64,000 bases of DNA from Oceanobacillus sp. Castelsardo (GTDB lineage Bacteria; Bacillota; Bacilli; Bacillales; Amphibacillaceae), in assembly GCF_001659985.1 (NCBI RefSeq), contig NZ_LYCS01000006.1:62001-126000 (forward strand). The letters run 5' to 3'. Positions 52,236-63,759 of this stretch are shown here, piece by piece. The position numbers and the translations under genes are program-made. The notes below the pieces were generated by a model. That model did not search any database. It was not told where the DNA came from and saw nothing but the letters and a program-made list of their open reading frames with translations. Position 1 is the first letter of the stretch. Every line of letters begins with the position of its first letter.

Positions 52236-53834
52236 ATGAATGTCCATACACAAACTAAATTAGACCAAATGGTTAGGCGTGCTCGAAGAAATACACTTGG
52301 TGATTTATTGGAACGTACGAAAGATCGTTATCCGACAAAAAAGGCGATAACATACAATGATAGAGAATTAACATATGAACAATTGGATAACTTAGTAAAC
52401 CAAACTGCTCATGCATTTATTGAAGCTGGAATGAAAAAAGGTGACATGATTAGTGTGTTATCCAAAAATAGTTTAGATTTTGTCATTGTTAACTTTGCTT
52501 TAGCCCGTATTGGTGCGGTAATGATTCCCATTAACTATATGCTAACAGTAGATGATTTGCAGTATATATTAGAACATGCAAACGTAACAGGATTAATTGC
52601 GTCTGAAGAGTTTGCTCATTCGTTAGATAAAGCGGCGGGTAATTTAGCAATCGAGTATCGTTATTTAATGGATATCACCGAAAATAATAAAAAAGAACTT
52701 GCCTCGTGGAATATGTTGTCTGAGGTAAGAGATGGTAGACCTATAGAAATAATTGAAGCAGATATTGATGATGATGACCTAGCTCACGTATTGTATACGA
52801 GTGGAACAGAATCTAAGCCAAAGGGCGTTATGTTAACCCATAAAAGTATTATTAGTGAGTATATGAGCACGATTATAGATGCAAAAATTGAAACGGACGA
52901 TGTGGTGATTCATGCCTTACCGCTTTATCACAGTGCACAGCTCCATGTCTTTTTGGGGCCAAGTGTTTATGTGGGATCAAGCGGGGTTATTCTTGGTTCA
53001 GCAACACCTGAAGCCATTCTCAAAACAATTGAGAAGAAAAAAGTAACATCCTTATTCTGCCCGCCGACTGTGTGGATTGGATTATTACGTCATCCTGATT
53101 TTGGGAAGTTTGATTTATCTTCTTTACGAAAAGGTTATTATGGAGCAGCCATTATGCCGCGCGAAGTGATAAAAGAATTAAGTGAACGACTTCCTAACAT
53201 GCGACTTTGGAATTGTTATGGCCAAACGGAAGTAGCTCCATTAGTCACTGTTCTTGGACCTGAAGATCAATTAAGAAAACTTGGGTCAGCTGGGAAAGCG
53301 ATTTTAAACTGCCAGACTAAAATAGTAGATGAGAATGATCAAGAAGTGGCTGAAGGCGAAATAGGAGAAATTGTACATCGAACACCACATGCAATGAAAG
53401 GGTATTTACATAACCCGGAAAAGACCGCAGAAGCATTTCGTAATGGATGGTTTCATAGTGGGGACTTAGGTGTGAAGGATGAAGATGGATACATTACCAT
53501 TGTTGATCGGAAAAAGGATATGATAAATACTGGTGGTGTTAATGTTTCCAGTAGAGAAGTAGAAGAGACTATTTATCAATTGGATGGAGTATCAGAAGTT
53601 GCAGTTATTGGAGTCCCAGATGCATATTGGATAGAAGCAATTACTGCTATTATTGTACCGAAAGATGGAAAAACATTAACGAAAGAAGAAGTATTAGATT
53701 ATTGTAGGAAAAATTTATCCAAGTTTAAAATACCGAAATATATAGCCATTGCAAATGAATTACCAAAAAATCCAAGTGGAAAAATACTAAAACGTTCATT
53801 ACGTGAACAATATGAGGACATTGCTACACAATAG
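52236..53834 (+). CDS. Acyl-CoA synthetase (AMP-forming, fatty-acid type)
   Basis: A 532-residue ANL-superfamily enzyme activating a carboxylic acid with ATP and CoA. Motifs: LYTSGTESKPKGVMLTH (P-loop), YGQTEVAPLV, GWFHSGDLGVKDEDGYI and the catalytic Lys in PKNPSGKILKRSLRE. The sequence type is that of long- or medium-chain acyl-CoA synthetases (FadD3/YngI-like); the true substrate is unknown. The ATG follows TAGGGGTGA. Single gene with a good terminator. Confidence 0.9.
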   Translation: MNVHTQTKLDQMVRRARRNTLGDLLERTKDRYPTKKAITYNDRELTYEQLDNLVNQTAHAFIEAGMKKGDMISVLSKNSLDFVIVNFALARIGAVMIPINYMLTVDDLQYILEHANVTGLIASEEFAHSLDKAAGNLAIEYRYLMDITENNKKELASWNMLSEVRDGRPIEIIEADIDDDDLAHVLYTSGTESKPKGVMLTHKSIISEYMSTIIDAKIETDDVVIHALPLYHSAQLHVFLGPSVYVGSSGVILGSATPEAILKTIEKKKVTSLFCPPTVWIGLLRHPDFGKFDLSSLRKGYYGAAIMPREVIKELSERLPNMRLWNCYGQTEVAPLVTVLGPEDQLRKLGSAGKAILNCQTKIVDENDQEVAEGEIGEIVHRTPHAMKGYLHNPEKTAEAFRNGWFHSGDLGVKDEDGYITIVDRKKDMINTGGVNVSSREVEETIYQLDGVSEVAVIGVPDAYWIEAITAIIVPKDGKTLTKEEVLDYCRKNLSKFKIPKYIAIANELPKNPSGKILKRSLREQYEDIATQ

Positions 53835-53840
53835 ATACGG

Positions 53841-53869
53841 GAGCGAAACAATTTTGTTTCGCTCTTTTC
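53841..53869 (+). terminator. Intrinsic terminator after the acyl-CoA synthetase gene
   Basis: Perfect 10-bp stem GAGCGAAACA / TGTTTCGCTC with a 4-base loop and TTTT. Confidence 0.85.
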
Positions 53870-53925
53870 ACTTTTTTAGGATATATTGATAAATTTTAGA
53901 AACAATATGACTGGAGGTGTTAATC

Positions 53926-54060
53926 ATGACAGATAAAAAATCAAGAAACAAAAGAGTCAACTCAAGTGTGAATCCACAAGGTTTAACAGAAGATGTTGCT
54001 GATCAGCAGCCAAAGTCACAATTAGAGCAACGTGCAAAGAAGAAAAATACGAAGATCTAA
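53926..54060 (+). CDS. sspL: Small acid-soluble spore protein L
   Basis: This 44-residue protein, with SSVNPQGLTEDVADQQPKSQ and LEQRAKKKNTKI, follows the pattern of B. subtilis SspL (VTPQGD...KTELEERAKKSNTKR). It is a minor spore-core protein, probably sigma-G dependent. The ATG at 53926 follows CTGGAGGTG. It is immediately followed by csgA, another sigma-G gene, and the two are probably one transcript. Confidence 0.85.
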   Translation: MTDKKSRNKRVNSSVNPQGLTEDVADQQPKSQLEQRAKKKNTKI

Positions 54061-54071
54061 GTAAGAGGTGA

Positions 54072-54326
54072 ATGATCATAGATAATACACTAAAATATCT
54101 ACGAGAATCTTTATCCAATTATAGTGAAAATGAAGTTTGTCAGCATATTATAAGAAAAATAGAACAGAATCACTATAAAAGTGAAAAAGAATTCGTAGAT
54201 GACTTAGAAGAGGCGGAAGTTGCATACTTAGATAATGTGTTGGAAAATGAATTGAACTACGCGAAGAATGTACAAAATGATGAGAGAGTTCAACAGTTAA
54301 CAGAGGTGTTTGAGATCTTATTTTAG
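54072..54326 (+). CDS. csgA: Sporulation-specific SASP-like protein CsgA
   Basis: The 84 residues (DNTLKYLRESLSNYSENEVC, then KSEKEFVDDLEEAEVAYLDN and LENELNYAKN) closely follow B. subtilis CsgA, a sigma-G-dependent spore protein of 82 residues. The start is odd: the only ATG (54072) touches the ribosome binding site GAGGTGA, whereas B. subtilis CsgA aligns to begin two codons later, at ATA 54078, which has ideal spacing. I annotate the ATG but note the alternative. It lies 11 bases after sspL. Confidence 0.88.
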   Translation: MIIDNTLKYLRESLSNYSENEVCQHIIRKIEQNHYKSEKEFVDDLEEAEVAYLDNVLENELNYAKNVQNDERVQQLTEVFEILF

Positions 54327-54344
54327 TGTTAGTGTAATATTGAG

Positions 54345-54419
54345 GATGAAAAGGACTGATGAGCAAGTCGACGGAGACATTTGAAGTATTATTTTTTCCG
54401 GAACTTTTGAATATCCTCT
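54345..54419. repeat. MITE-like repeat, shortened copy (family C)
   Basis: GAGGATGAAAAGGACTGATG and GCAAGTCGACGGAGACATTT...CCGGAACTTTTGAATATCC match the left and right ends of the element at 7965-8228, with about 165 internal bases missing and some 20 % substitutions. Confidence 0.7.
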
Positions 54420-54498
54420 GATAGGAATATTTTACTATTGCCATTTGTTATGAGAACGTGTAGTATATAAGTACAAGCTACATTGTGCGTATTTAATT

Positions 54499-54626
54499 AA
54501 AGTTTTAACCTCTAATATGGTAATAGGGAGTTTTACATCGGAATCCTAATGCCGGGCCGTCATGTAACGGAGGGCAGGAAGATTTCTGCGAACACCCACT
54601 TGGCGAAGTGGTGGTTTAAAACTTTT
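54499..54626 (+). ncRNA. Candidate structured RNA of unassigned family
   Basis: In a 744-base gene-free stretch, AAAGTTTTAACC (54499-54510) pairs with GGTTTAAAACTTT (54613-54625), enclosing about 100 GC-richer bases with three hairpins: TTACAT (54533-54538) with ATGTAA (54562-54567), GCAGGA (54574-54579) with TTCTGC (54584-54589), and CACTT-GGCG-AAGTG (54597-54610). No good reading frame is inside. An intrinsic terminator follows at 54677-54710. It could be an independent small RNA (a 6S-type RNA should be tested) or a leader. I cannot name the family from memory. Confidence 0.5.
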
Positions 54627-54676
54627 TATTATAACAAATACGGCAAATGTGGCTGTACTACATAGGTGTATAATCT

Positions 54677-54712
54677 AAGGTCAGTATTCATGTTGAATAC
54701 TGACCTTTTACA
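54677..54712 (+). terminator. Intrinsic terminator after the candidate RNA
   Basis: AAGGTCAGTATTC / GAATACTGACCTT, a perfect 13-bp stem with a 5-base loop and TTT. Confidence 0.8.
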
Positions 54713-54871
54713 TTTTTAAATACATTTACTCTTAAAATCCAAACTTTAAAGTCGAAATGTATCCCTTTTCATGATGGAATGCAAATTATTAGAAACATTT
54801 TACTTCATTTTATGGGTTGTAATTCGGGAAATCCGTGTTATACTGGAAACAAATCTGAAAACTTAATACAT

Positions 54872-54946
54872 TTTTTTCATATAATAGCAAGGATATGGCT
54901 TGCAAGTTTCTACCGGTTTACCGTAAATTAACCGACTATGAAAAAG
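54872..54946 (+). promoter_or_regulatory. Guanine riboswitch (purine aptamer)
   Basis: P1 pairs TTTTTCAT with ATGAAAAA. P2 is GCAAG/CTTGC with loop GATATGG, P3 is CGGTTTA/TTAACCG with loop CCGTAAA, and the junction bases TATAATA, AAGTTTCTAC and GACTATG match the purine riboswitch consensus. The specificity base in GACTAT is C, so the ligand is guanine or hypoxanthine, not adenine. It controls xpt-pbuX through the downstream terminator. Confidence 0.96.
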
Positions 54947-54989
54947 CAGAGGGTAATCACTTTTAGGGATTACTGTAAATTTCAAACTT

Positions 54990-55649
<660 letters not shown>

Positions 55650-55650
55650 T

Positions 55651-56949
55651 ATGAAAACAACAGCGTTAAGTCTTCAGCATGTATTAGCAATGTATGCAGG
55701 TGCCATATTAGTTCCGCTTATTATCGGTGGTGCCCTTGGTCTAACGACAGAACAGTTAACATATTTAGTTGCTATCGATATATTTATGTGTGGGGTTGCA
55801 ACTATCCTACAAGTAATAAGTAATCGTTTCTTTGGAATTGGCTTGCCAGTTGTACTTGGATGTACATTTACAGCAGTAGGTCCAATAATTGCTATTGGTG
55901 GAGAATTTGGCATCACTGCTATTTACGGGGCAATTATTTGTTCCGGTTTATTCATTATTCTTATTAGTACCGTTTTTGGAAAACTTGTTCGATTTTTCCC
56001 TCCGGTTGTAACAGGTAGTGTCGTAACCATTATTGGACTAACTTTAATTCCAGTAGCCATTAATAACTTGGCTGGTGGTCAAGGTGCAAGTGATTTTGGT
56101 TCTTCTATTAATCTATTGTTAGGTTTTGGTACGTTGGCTTTTATCATCCTTATGTATCGTTTTGCAAAAGGATTTATTCGTTCTATTTCCATTTTAATTG
56201 GCTTAGTCATCGGTACAATCGTTGCTGGTTTTATGGGGAAAGTCGATTTTAGTGCGGTTGCAGATGCGTCTTATTTGCATATGCCCCATCCTTTCTATTT
56301 CGGGATGCCTACTTTTGAAGTCTCAGCAATCATTACGATGTGTCTTGTTGCAATGGTATCATTAGTAGAATCCACAGGTGTTTATTTTGCACTAAGTGAT
56401 ATAACAGACAAAAAGTTAACCGAAAAAGATTTAGCAAAGGGTTATCGTGCAGAAGGTCTTGCTGTGTTTTTAGGTGGAGTATTTAATGGATTTCAATATA
56501 CAGCATTCTCGCAAAACGTAGGATTGGTTCAATTGACAGGCGTGAAAAAACGTAAAGTTATCTTGGTTGCAGGTATTATTTTAATTGTATTAGGGTTGGT
56601 TCCTAAAATTGCAGCCTTAACAACCATCGTCCCAACATCCGTATTAGGTGGCGCTATGCTTGCTATGTTTGGTATGGTTATTTCACAAGGGATTAAAATG
56701 CTTGGAAAAGTAATGGGGGATTCGTCTGAGAACTCTATGATTATCGCGTGTTCGGTGGGAATGGGTTTTGGAGTAACTGTTGTTCCAGAATTATTCTCTG
56801 TTTTACCGGCAAGCTTACAAATTTTAACGAGTAATGGTATTGTTGCAGGAAGTGTAACTGCTATTGTTTTAAACATTATTTTTAATATGAAACCAGAGAA
56901 AAAAGTAGAAAATAATCCTGTCCCTATTTTGCAGGAAAAAGAAGCATAG
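55651..56949 (+). CDS. pbuX: Xanthine permease (NCS2 family)
   Basis: A 432-residue xanthine:proton symporter with about 14 membrane segments. NCS2 signature elements are QHVLAMYAGAILVPL at the N-terminus, VVLGCTFTAVGPI, and QNVGLVQLTGVKKRKVI in the second half. The ATG at 55651 is one base after the xpt stop and follows AAGGAGGAAAA located within xpt; the in-frame ATG at 55618 lies inside xpt. It is expressed with xpt under guanine riboswitch control. Confidence 0.95.
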   Translation: MKTTALSLQHVLAMYAGAILVPLIIGGALGLTTEQLTYLVAIDIFMCGVATILQVISNRFFGIGLPVVLGCTFTAVGPIIAIGGEFGITAIYGAIICSGLFIILISTVFGKLVRFFPPVVTGSVVTIIGLTLIPVAINNLAGGQGASDFGSSINLLLGFGTLAFIILMYRFAKGFIRSISILIGLVIGTIVAGFMGKVDFSAVADASYLHMPHPFYFGMPTFEVSAIITMCLVAMVSLVESTGVYFALSDITDKKLTEKDLAKGYRAEGLAVFLGGVFNGFQYTAFSQNVGLVQLTGVKKRKVILVAGIILIVLGLVPKIAALTTIVPTSVLGGAMLAMFGMVISQGIKMLGKVMGDSSENSMIIACSVGMGFGVTVVPELFSVLPASLQILTSNGIVAGSVTAIVLNIIFNMKPEKKVENNPVPILQEKEA

Positions 56950-56960
56950 TTCGTTTTTAT

Positions 56961-56994
56961 AAAGGTATCTCCATGCGGGGGTATCTTTTTTTTG
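56961..56994 (+). terminator. Intrinsic terminator after pbuX
   Basis: AAAGGTATCTCC pairs with GGGGGTATCTTT through several G-U pairs, followed by eight T. Confidence 0.75.
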
Positions 56995-57024
56995 TTTCTC
57001 TTTATGTCCGTGATCTTTGATGAC

Positions 57025-57061
57025 AGGACAGTTCTTGTGATTTTTTAACAAGAACTGTCCT
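57025..57061. terminator. Strong hairpin between pbuX and the GH13 gene
   Basis: Perfect 14-bp stem AGGACAGTTCTTGT / ACAAGAACTGTCCT with a 9-base AT loop; lacks a T-tract but lies just behind the end of the minus-strand amylase gene. Confidence 0.55.
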
Positions 57062-57085
57062 TAGGTATATATTTAGAAAGTGAAT

Positions 57086-58873
<1,788 letters not shown>

Positions 58874-58898
58874 TTAATTTTCTCCTTTCTGAAATAGA

Positions 58899-58932
58899 AA
58901 CCCCGATTTCCGTAATGTTAGAAATCGGGGTT
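58899..58932. promoter_or_regulatory. Hairpin in the leader of the amylase gene
   Basis: Perfect 12-bp inverted repeat AACCCCGATTTC / GAAATCGGGGTT with a 10-base loop, lying between the minus-strand promoter and the gene start. No T-tract follows on the minus strand, so mRNA stabilisation or attenuation are both open. Confidence 0.5.
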
Positions 58933-58976
58933 GTTGTCATTTGTACAAAGCATTGCCCTTAAGTTGTTCTCCATTT

Positions 58977-59005
58977 AATGTAATGTAAGCGGATTAGGCT
59001 GTCAA
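58977..59005 (-). promoter_or_regulatory. Promoter of the amylase gene
   Basis: On the minus strand TTGACA (59005-59000), a 17-base spacer and TACATT (58982-58977), about 100 bases before the start codon. Confidence 0.6.
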
Positions 59006-59116
59006 TAATAAAGGTAGATTTGACACTAAATTGATAGTCTCTTTTTCTCCTTAAAACGCGAGGGAAAATAGTATTTGAATTATCCTATTTATATATAAAA
59101 CTAAAAAATATTTAAT

Positions 59117-59183
59117 GAAATCGTTTGCGTAAATCTTGAGTTTAGTATAATATATTAATAGAGGTTGTGCAAACGATTTCGCA
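59117..59183 (+). promoter_or_regulatory. mdx promoter with two LacI-type operator sites
   Basis: TATAAT (59146-59151) stands 16 bases after TTTGCG (59124-59129), which is part of GAAATCGTTTGCG (59117-59129). The same 12-13 bases recur in inverted orientation as TGCAAACGATTTC (59168-59180), continuing GCA. The two sites flank the core promoter. They have the CG-centred form of LacI/GalR-family operators, and a LacI-type gene lies at the end of the operon. CcpA binding to the second site is also possible. Confidence 0.7.
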
Positions 59184-59323
59184 AGTTTCAAAACTACGAT
59201 ATTGGAAAGGAGATATCATACTTAAAACAAAATCATTTTTTGGTAATTTAAGAAAGCGTTTTAGTAGTCTTTCGGGGGCAAAAGATTGAATTAATCGACA
59301 AAACGTGAAAGAGGGGTTGTAAA

Positions 59324-60607
59324 ATGAATATAAGGAATTGGAAAAAGTTTACATTAAGTATGATTATGGTTGCAATTCTGTTTTTAGCAGCTTGTAGTGG
59401 TGGCAAAGAAGACAAAGCTGATTCATCCAATTCAACGGATGGAGGAGAAAGTACAGGATCCGCAACATTAGAAGTTGGGGTGGAGGATGATTATATCGGC
59501 TTTATAGAGGAAATTGCCCCTGCATTTGAAGAAGAACATGGTGTCACCATTAAGGTTTCAGAAAAAGACATGTTCGACACGTTGGAGGCGTTGCCATTAG
59601 ATGGTCCAGCTGGACTTGCACCGGACGTTATGATTGCTCCTTATGACCGTGTTGGAAACTTAGGCCAACAAGGACATTTAGCGGAATATACGTTCCCTGA
59701 AGATGGAAGATATGATGAAACAGACGAAAAGCAAGTGACATTTGAAGAGAAAATTTACGGAGCTCCATTCGTTATTGAAGCATTAGTCCTTTATTATAAT
59801 AAAGATTTACTAGACGCGGCACCGGAAACTTTTGAGGAATTGGAAGCTCTAATAGATGATGAGCGTTTTGCATTTGCTTCTGAAAGTGGTAAGAGTACTG
59901 TATTCTTAGCAAATTGGTTGGACTTCTATAGCACATATGGACTCCTTGCAGGACATGGTGGTTATGTGTTTGGACAAGACGGAACAGACCCGACAGACGT
60001 TGGCTTGAATGATCCAGGCGCAATTGAAGGAATTGCGTATGCGACAAAATGGTTCCAGGATGTATGGCCACAAGGAATGATGGATGCCACCTCTGCAGGA
60101 GATTTCATTGATGCCCAATTCACGGGTGGAAACACTGCAGCTATTATCGGTGGACCTTGGCAAGCTGCGACTTATAATGAAGCAGGTCTAAATTACGGCG
60201 TATCTGCTATACCAACTCTTCCAAATGGTGAAGCTTACCAACCATTTGCCGGCGGGAAAGCATGGATCATCAGTAATTATGCAGAAGATAAAGAGCTGGC
60301 AGAAGAATGGTTGACTTATGTAACAAACGAAGAAAATCAAAAAATACTATATGATATGCGAGCAGAAATCCCTGCTAACAATTTCACAAAAGAAGAAGTC
60401 AGCCAAGGAGATAACGAGTTAACAAGCGCGGTAATTGAACAATATAACACTTCTGTTCCAATGCCGAATATACCTGAAATGGCTGAAGTTTGGAAAGGTG
60501 CAGAAACATTAATGTTCGATGCTGCTTCTGGTAATAAAACACCGGAAGAATCAGCGAATGATGCAGTAAAAGTCATTCAAGAAAATATCGAACAAAAATA
60601 TCAATAA
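59324..60607 (+). CDS. mdxE: Maltodextrin ABC transporter, substrate-binding lipoprotein
   Basis: A 427-residue extracellular lipoprotein: signal peptide with lipobox FLAACSGG, a Ser/Gly/Asp-rich linker, then a MalE-type type I binding protein (GVEDDYIGFIEEIAPAFEEE, YDRVGNLGQQGHLAEY, AAIIGGPWQAATYNE). It delivers maltodextrins to MdxFG. The ATG follows GAGGGGTTG. First gene of mdxEFG-yvdJ-lacI, behind the operator-bearing promoter. A short leader frame with a strong ribosome binding site but no ATG precedes it (59206-59289). Confidence 0.92.
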   Translation: MNIRNWKKFTLSMIMVAILFLAACSGGKEDKADSSNSTDGGESTGSATLEVGVEDDYIGFIEEIAPAFEEEHGVTIKVSEKDMFDTLEALPLDGPAGLAPDVMIAPYDRVGNLGQQGHLAEYTFPEDGRYDETDEKQVTFEEKIYGAPFVIEALVLYYNKDLLDAAPETFEELEALIDDERFAFASESGKSTVFLANWLDFYSTYGLLAGHGGYVFGQDGTDPTDVGLNDPGAIEGIAYATKWFQDVWPQGMMDATSAGDFIDAQFTGGNTAAIIGGPWQAATYNEAGLNYGVSAIPTLPNGEAYQPFAGGKAWIISNYAEDKELAEEWLTYVTNEENQKILYDMRAEIPANNFTKEEVSQGDNELTSAVIEQYNTSVPMPNIPEMAEVWKGAETLMFDAASGNKTPEESANDAVKVIQENIEQKYQ

Positions 60608-60621
60608 GGAAAACAATGTAA

Positions 60622-60648
60622 CGGCAGGGCCCAATTAGGCTCTGCCGG
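60622..60648 (+). promoter_or_regulatory. Intra-operon hairpin between mdxE and mdxF
   Basis: GGCAGGGCC / GGCTCTGCC (9 bp, one G-U) with a 6-base loop and no T-tract. Such hairpins commonly protect the 5' message of binding-protein genes from decay. Confidence 0.6.
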
Positions 60649-60676
60649 GCATTTGGAAAAAGGGAGTGACACTGTT

Positions 60677-61981
60677 GTGGAACGTACAAAGGACGCGAAG
60701 AAGAGGGTAAGAACAGCGACATGGCTCTCAGTCATTCCAGGAATAGGTCAGTTTTATAACAAACAAACATTTAAAGGCATTGCCTTTCTAGTAGTATTCG
60801 CTTTGTTTATTTATGAAATGATTGTGTTTGGTTTTGCTGCGTTTACTGGTATGGTTACGTTAGGGTTAACACCAGGTGAGGATCATTCTTTATTCTTGCT
60901 CATAGAGGGATCCTTGCAACTACTTTTGACAGTTATATTTTTCTTATTTTATGCCATTAATATTTATGATGCGAGGAAAGTTGCAATACAAATCGTTGAG
61001 GAAAAGAAAATAAATAAAACGGCGAAGGATATTTTGAAGAATGTGTATCATAATGGTTTTCCTTATCTATTTACAATACCCGCTTACCTAGTTATGATTT
61101 TTGCAATTATCTTCCCGGTTTTAGTTACGATCTTTATCTCATTTACAAACTATGACTTTTATCATATACCTCCAGCTAGTTTAATTGATTGGGTTGGGTT
61201 TGAAAACTTTATCAATATGTTCTTCCTCAGCTCGTATCGTGATACATTTATAGCTGTACTTGGTTGGACGATAATTTGGACACTAGGTGCCACTTCATTA
61301 CAAATAGCGATCGGTATATTTACGGCAGTTGTGTTAAACCAGAAGTTTATTAAGTTTAAACGGTTATTTGGAATTATTTTCTTACTCCCGTGGGCTGTAC
61401 CTGCATTCATTACTATTATGAGTTTCTCAAACATGTTTAATGATAGCTTGGGAGCAATAAATTCACAGGTCATTCCGTTTATCAATTCGCTTGTTCCTTT
61501 TATAGATTTGGGAGCTTTACCATGGAAGACGAACCCCTTTTTTACTAAGATAGCAATTATATTAGTTCAAGGTTGGTTAGGATTCCCTTATATTTATGTG
61601 CTGGTATCGGGAATCTTGCAATCTATTCCAGAAGAACAATATGAATCAGCAAAAATTGATGGGGCTGGTCCAATCCAGCGCTTTCGTCATATAACCCTTC
61701 CAACGATATTAATGATTGCAGCGCCAGTGTTTATTACGCAATATACCTTTAATCTGAACAACTTCAACATGATTTACCTCTTTAATGAAGGCGGACCAGG
61801 AAGTATCGGAGCAGGTGCGGGTTCAACGGATATCTTAATATCATGGATATTTAAGCTTACAACTGGAACATCACCACAATATTCAATTGCAGCAGCAGTA
61901 ACATTATTTATTTCGATATTTGTCATTACTATTGCGTTGATTGTATTTAAAAAGACAAAAGCATTTGAAATGGAGGATTAA
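60677..61981 (+). CDS. mdxF: Maltodextrin ABC transporter permease MdxF/MalF
   Basis: A 434-residue permease with about eight membrane segments. The N-terminal [20 protein letters not shown] resembles the TM2-like head of Bacillus MalF proteins, and the EAA loop is [21 protein letters not shown]. The GTG at 60677 follows AAAGGGAGTGA by 7 bases and is preferred over the in-frame TTG at 60653 that precedes this site. It ends 2 bases before mdxG. Confidence 0.92.
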   Translation: MERTKDAKKRVRTATWLSVIPGIGQFYNKQTFKGIAFLVVFALFIYEMIVFGFAAFTGMVTLGLTPGEDHSLFLLIEGSLQLLLTVIFFLFYAINIYDARKVAIQIVEEKKINKTAKDILKNVYHNGFPYLFTIPAYLVMIFAIIFPVLVTIFISFTNYDFYHIPPASLIDWVGFENFINMFFLSSYRDTFIAVLGWTIIWTLGATSLQIAIGIFTAVVLNQKFIKFKRLFGIIFLLPWAVPAFITIMSFSNMFNDSLGAINSQVIPFINSLVPFIDLGALPWKTNPFFTKIAIILVQGWLGFPYIYVLVSGILQSIPEEQYESAKIDGAGPIQRFRHITLPTILMIAAPVFITQYTFNLNNFNMIYLFNEGGPGSIGAGAGSTDILISWIFKLTTGTSPQYSIAAAVTLFISIFVITIALIVFKKTKAFEMED

Positions 61982-61983
61982 CG

Positions 61984-62835
61984 ATGAGTAATTTATTCCG
62001 ATCACAAAAATCTTCCCGATTCTTTACAAAGTTTTTCACGTATGCATTTTTACTACTCCTATCCGTGATTATATTGTATCCTTTGTTGATAACAGCAAGC
62101 TCCGCGTTTAAAGCCGGTAACATCTCCGCCTTTGATCTCAGTTTCGATGCGACATGGACATTGGATAACTTCAGGAGATTATTTACAGAAACACTCTATG
62201 GCGAATGGTATATTAATACGTTGGTCATTGCATTTGTCACGATGATTGTCCAGGTGATACTTATTACATTGGCCGGTTATACATTTAGCCGTTACCGTTT
62301 TATTGGCCGTAAGAAAAGCTTGATGTTTTTCTTACTCGTACAGATGATACCAACGACTGCTACTTTAGTTGCTTTCTACGTTATGGCATTGCTGTTAGGT
62401 GCACTCGACCAAAGTTGGTTCTTGATGTTCCTTTACATTGGTGGAGGTATTCCGATGAATACATGGCTCATGAAGGGGTATTTTGATACGATACCATACG
62501 ATTTGGATGAATCGGCAAAGCTGGATGGTGCTGGTCACTTCAGGATATTCGCACAAATCGTGCTGCCAATGGCAAAACCGATGATTGCTGTTCAAGCATT
62601 ATGGGCATTTATGACACCGTTTGGCGAATACATGTTAGCTAAATTCCTATTGCGGTCACCTGAAAATTACACTGTAGCAATTGGATTACATACATTTATT
62701 AGTAATCCGCAAGAACAGAAAGTAGCACTCTTCTCTGCAGGGGCAATCTTAATTGCGATACCGATTAGTATCTTATTCTTTATGTTACAAAAGAATTTTG
62801 TTTCCGGTTTAACTGCAGGCGGAACAAAAGGATAA
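61984..62835 (+). CDS. mdxG: Maltodextrin ABC transporter permease MdxG/MalG
   Basis: A 283-residue permease with six membrane segments and the EAA motif [22 protein letters not shown]. It pairs with MdxF. The ATG follows TGGAGGATTAACG, located in the end of mdxF, so translation is probably coupled. An MsmX-type ATPase is needed but is not encoded here, as in B. subtilis, where one ATPase serves several sugar importers. Confidence 0.94.
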   Translation: MSNLFRSQKSSRFFTKFFTYAFLLLLSVIILYPLLITASSAFKAGNISAFDLSFDATWTLDNFRRLFTETLYGEWYINTLVIAFVTMIVQVILITLAGYTFSRYRFIGRKKSLMFFLLVQMIPTTATLVAFYVMALLLGALDQSWFLMFLYIGGGIPMNTWLMKGYFDTIPYDLDESAKLDGAGHFRIFAQIVLPMAKPMIAVQALWAFMTPFGEYMLAKFLLRSPENYTVAIGLHTFISNPQEQKVALFSAGAILIAIPISILFFMLQKNFVSGLTAGGTKG

Positions 62836-62868
62836 TCGATTTAAATCATAGAAATGAAGTGAGTATAG

Positions 62869-63738
62869 ATGAAAACAGATATATTCCCATTAAATTACTT
62901 TAAAAGTATATTCAGGCCTACCGACATGTTTACGGGGAGACATCAATTAAACTGGTTGCAAATCATTATTGTGTTTTTCTTTTTAAATGGTTTGATTTTG
63001 ATCCCAGTGTCGCTGGATTTTGCGAAAATGGATACTTACGAAATTGATGAAACGTATCCGAATGCGTTTGCACTTATTGATGACACAACCGTGACCTCAT
63101 TAGAAAATGCAACTTTCTCTCAAGGAGAAATGGAGCATGCTCCTACTTTCTATCAAGAGAAAGAAACTGGCGTGATCGGCGGAAATTTATCAGATGAGAA
63201 AATGGAGCAAGCGCTGGAAATGGAAAATGCAGTCCTCTTCCAAAAGGAAGGCATAACAATCAAAGAAGCGGGGCAGCCAATTGCAAACATTAAATATACT
63301 CGGGATTTCAATTTGTCTGGAGTAACCAATGAAAAAGAACTGCAAGCAGCGATTTCTAATCAATGGTTTACCCAGAATAAAGCAATCGTTGTAGGTGGCT
63401 TAATCTTTGCTGTTTTTAATATCGCCTTTGCAAGCCTGCTCTTTTTTGTAATAGGTGCTTCATTCTTCATCTATTTAACGAAGAGAGGTCAATCCTCATC
63501 AATAGGGACATATAAAGAATCTGTCAATCTAATTGTAAACACACTTGGATTAGCAACTTTAATCGCAATGATTATGGGATTGTTAGGATTCGATGTTATT
63601 GTCATTATTATGACACAGTCAACGGCTCTAATCTTTATCTTGCTCGCTGTGTTTTATCATACTCACTTCAGTGATGAGTACGTTGAAAGGAAACAACTAC
63701 AGAAAATAAAGACCCAGTATGGGAAGTCAGTCGATTAA
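62869..63738 (+). CDS. DUF1189 membrane protein (YvdJ-like)
   Basis: A 289-residue protein with one N-terminal membrane helix (about 30-48), an extracellular domain (50-170) and three or four C-terminal helices, the DUF1189 layout. In B. subtilis yvdJ occupies the same position right after mdxG in the maltodextrin locus. Its role is unknown; assistance of the transporter or envelope sensing are guesses. The ATG follows GAAGTGAG at moderate strength. Confidence 0.85.
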   Translation: MKTDIFPLNYFKSIFRPTDMFTGRHQLNWLQIIIVFFFLNGLILIPVSLDFAKMDTYEIDETYPNAFALIDDTTVTSLENATFSQGEMEHAPTFYQEKETGVIGGNLSDEKMEQALEMENAVLFQKEGITIKEAGQPIANIKYTRDFNLSGVTNEKELQAAISNQWFTQNKAIVVGGLIFAVFNIAFASLLFFVIGASFFIYLTKRGQSSSIGTYKESVNLIVNTLGLATLIAMIMGLLGFDVIVIIMTQSTALIFILLAVFYHTHFSDEYVERKQLQKIKTQYGKSVD

Positions 63739-63759
63739 AGAAGCGGGGTGAAATGGAAA

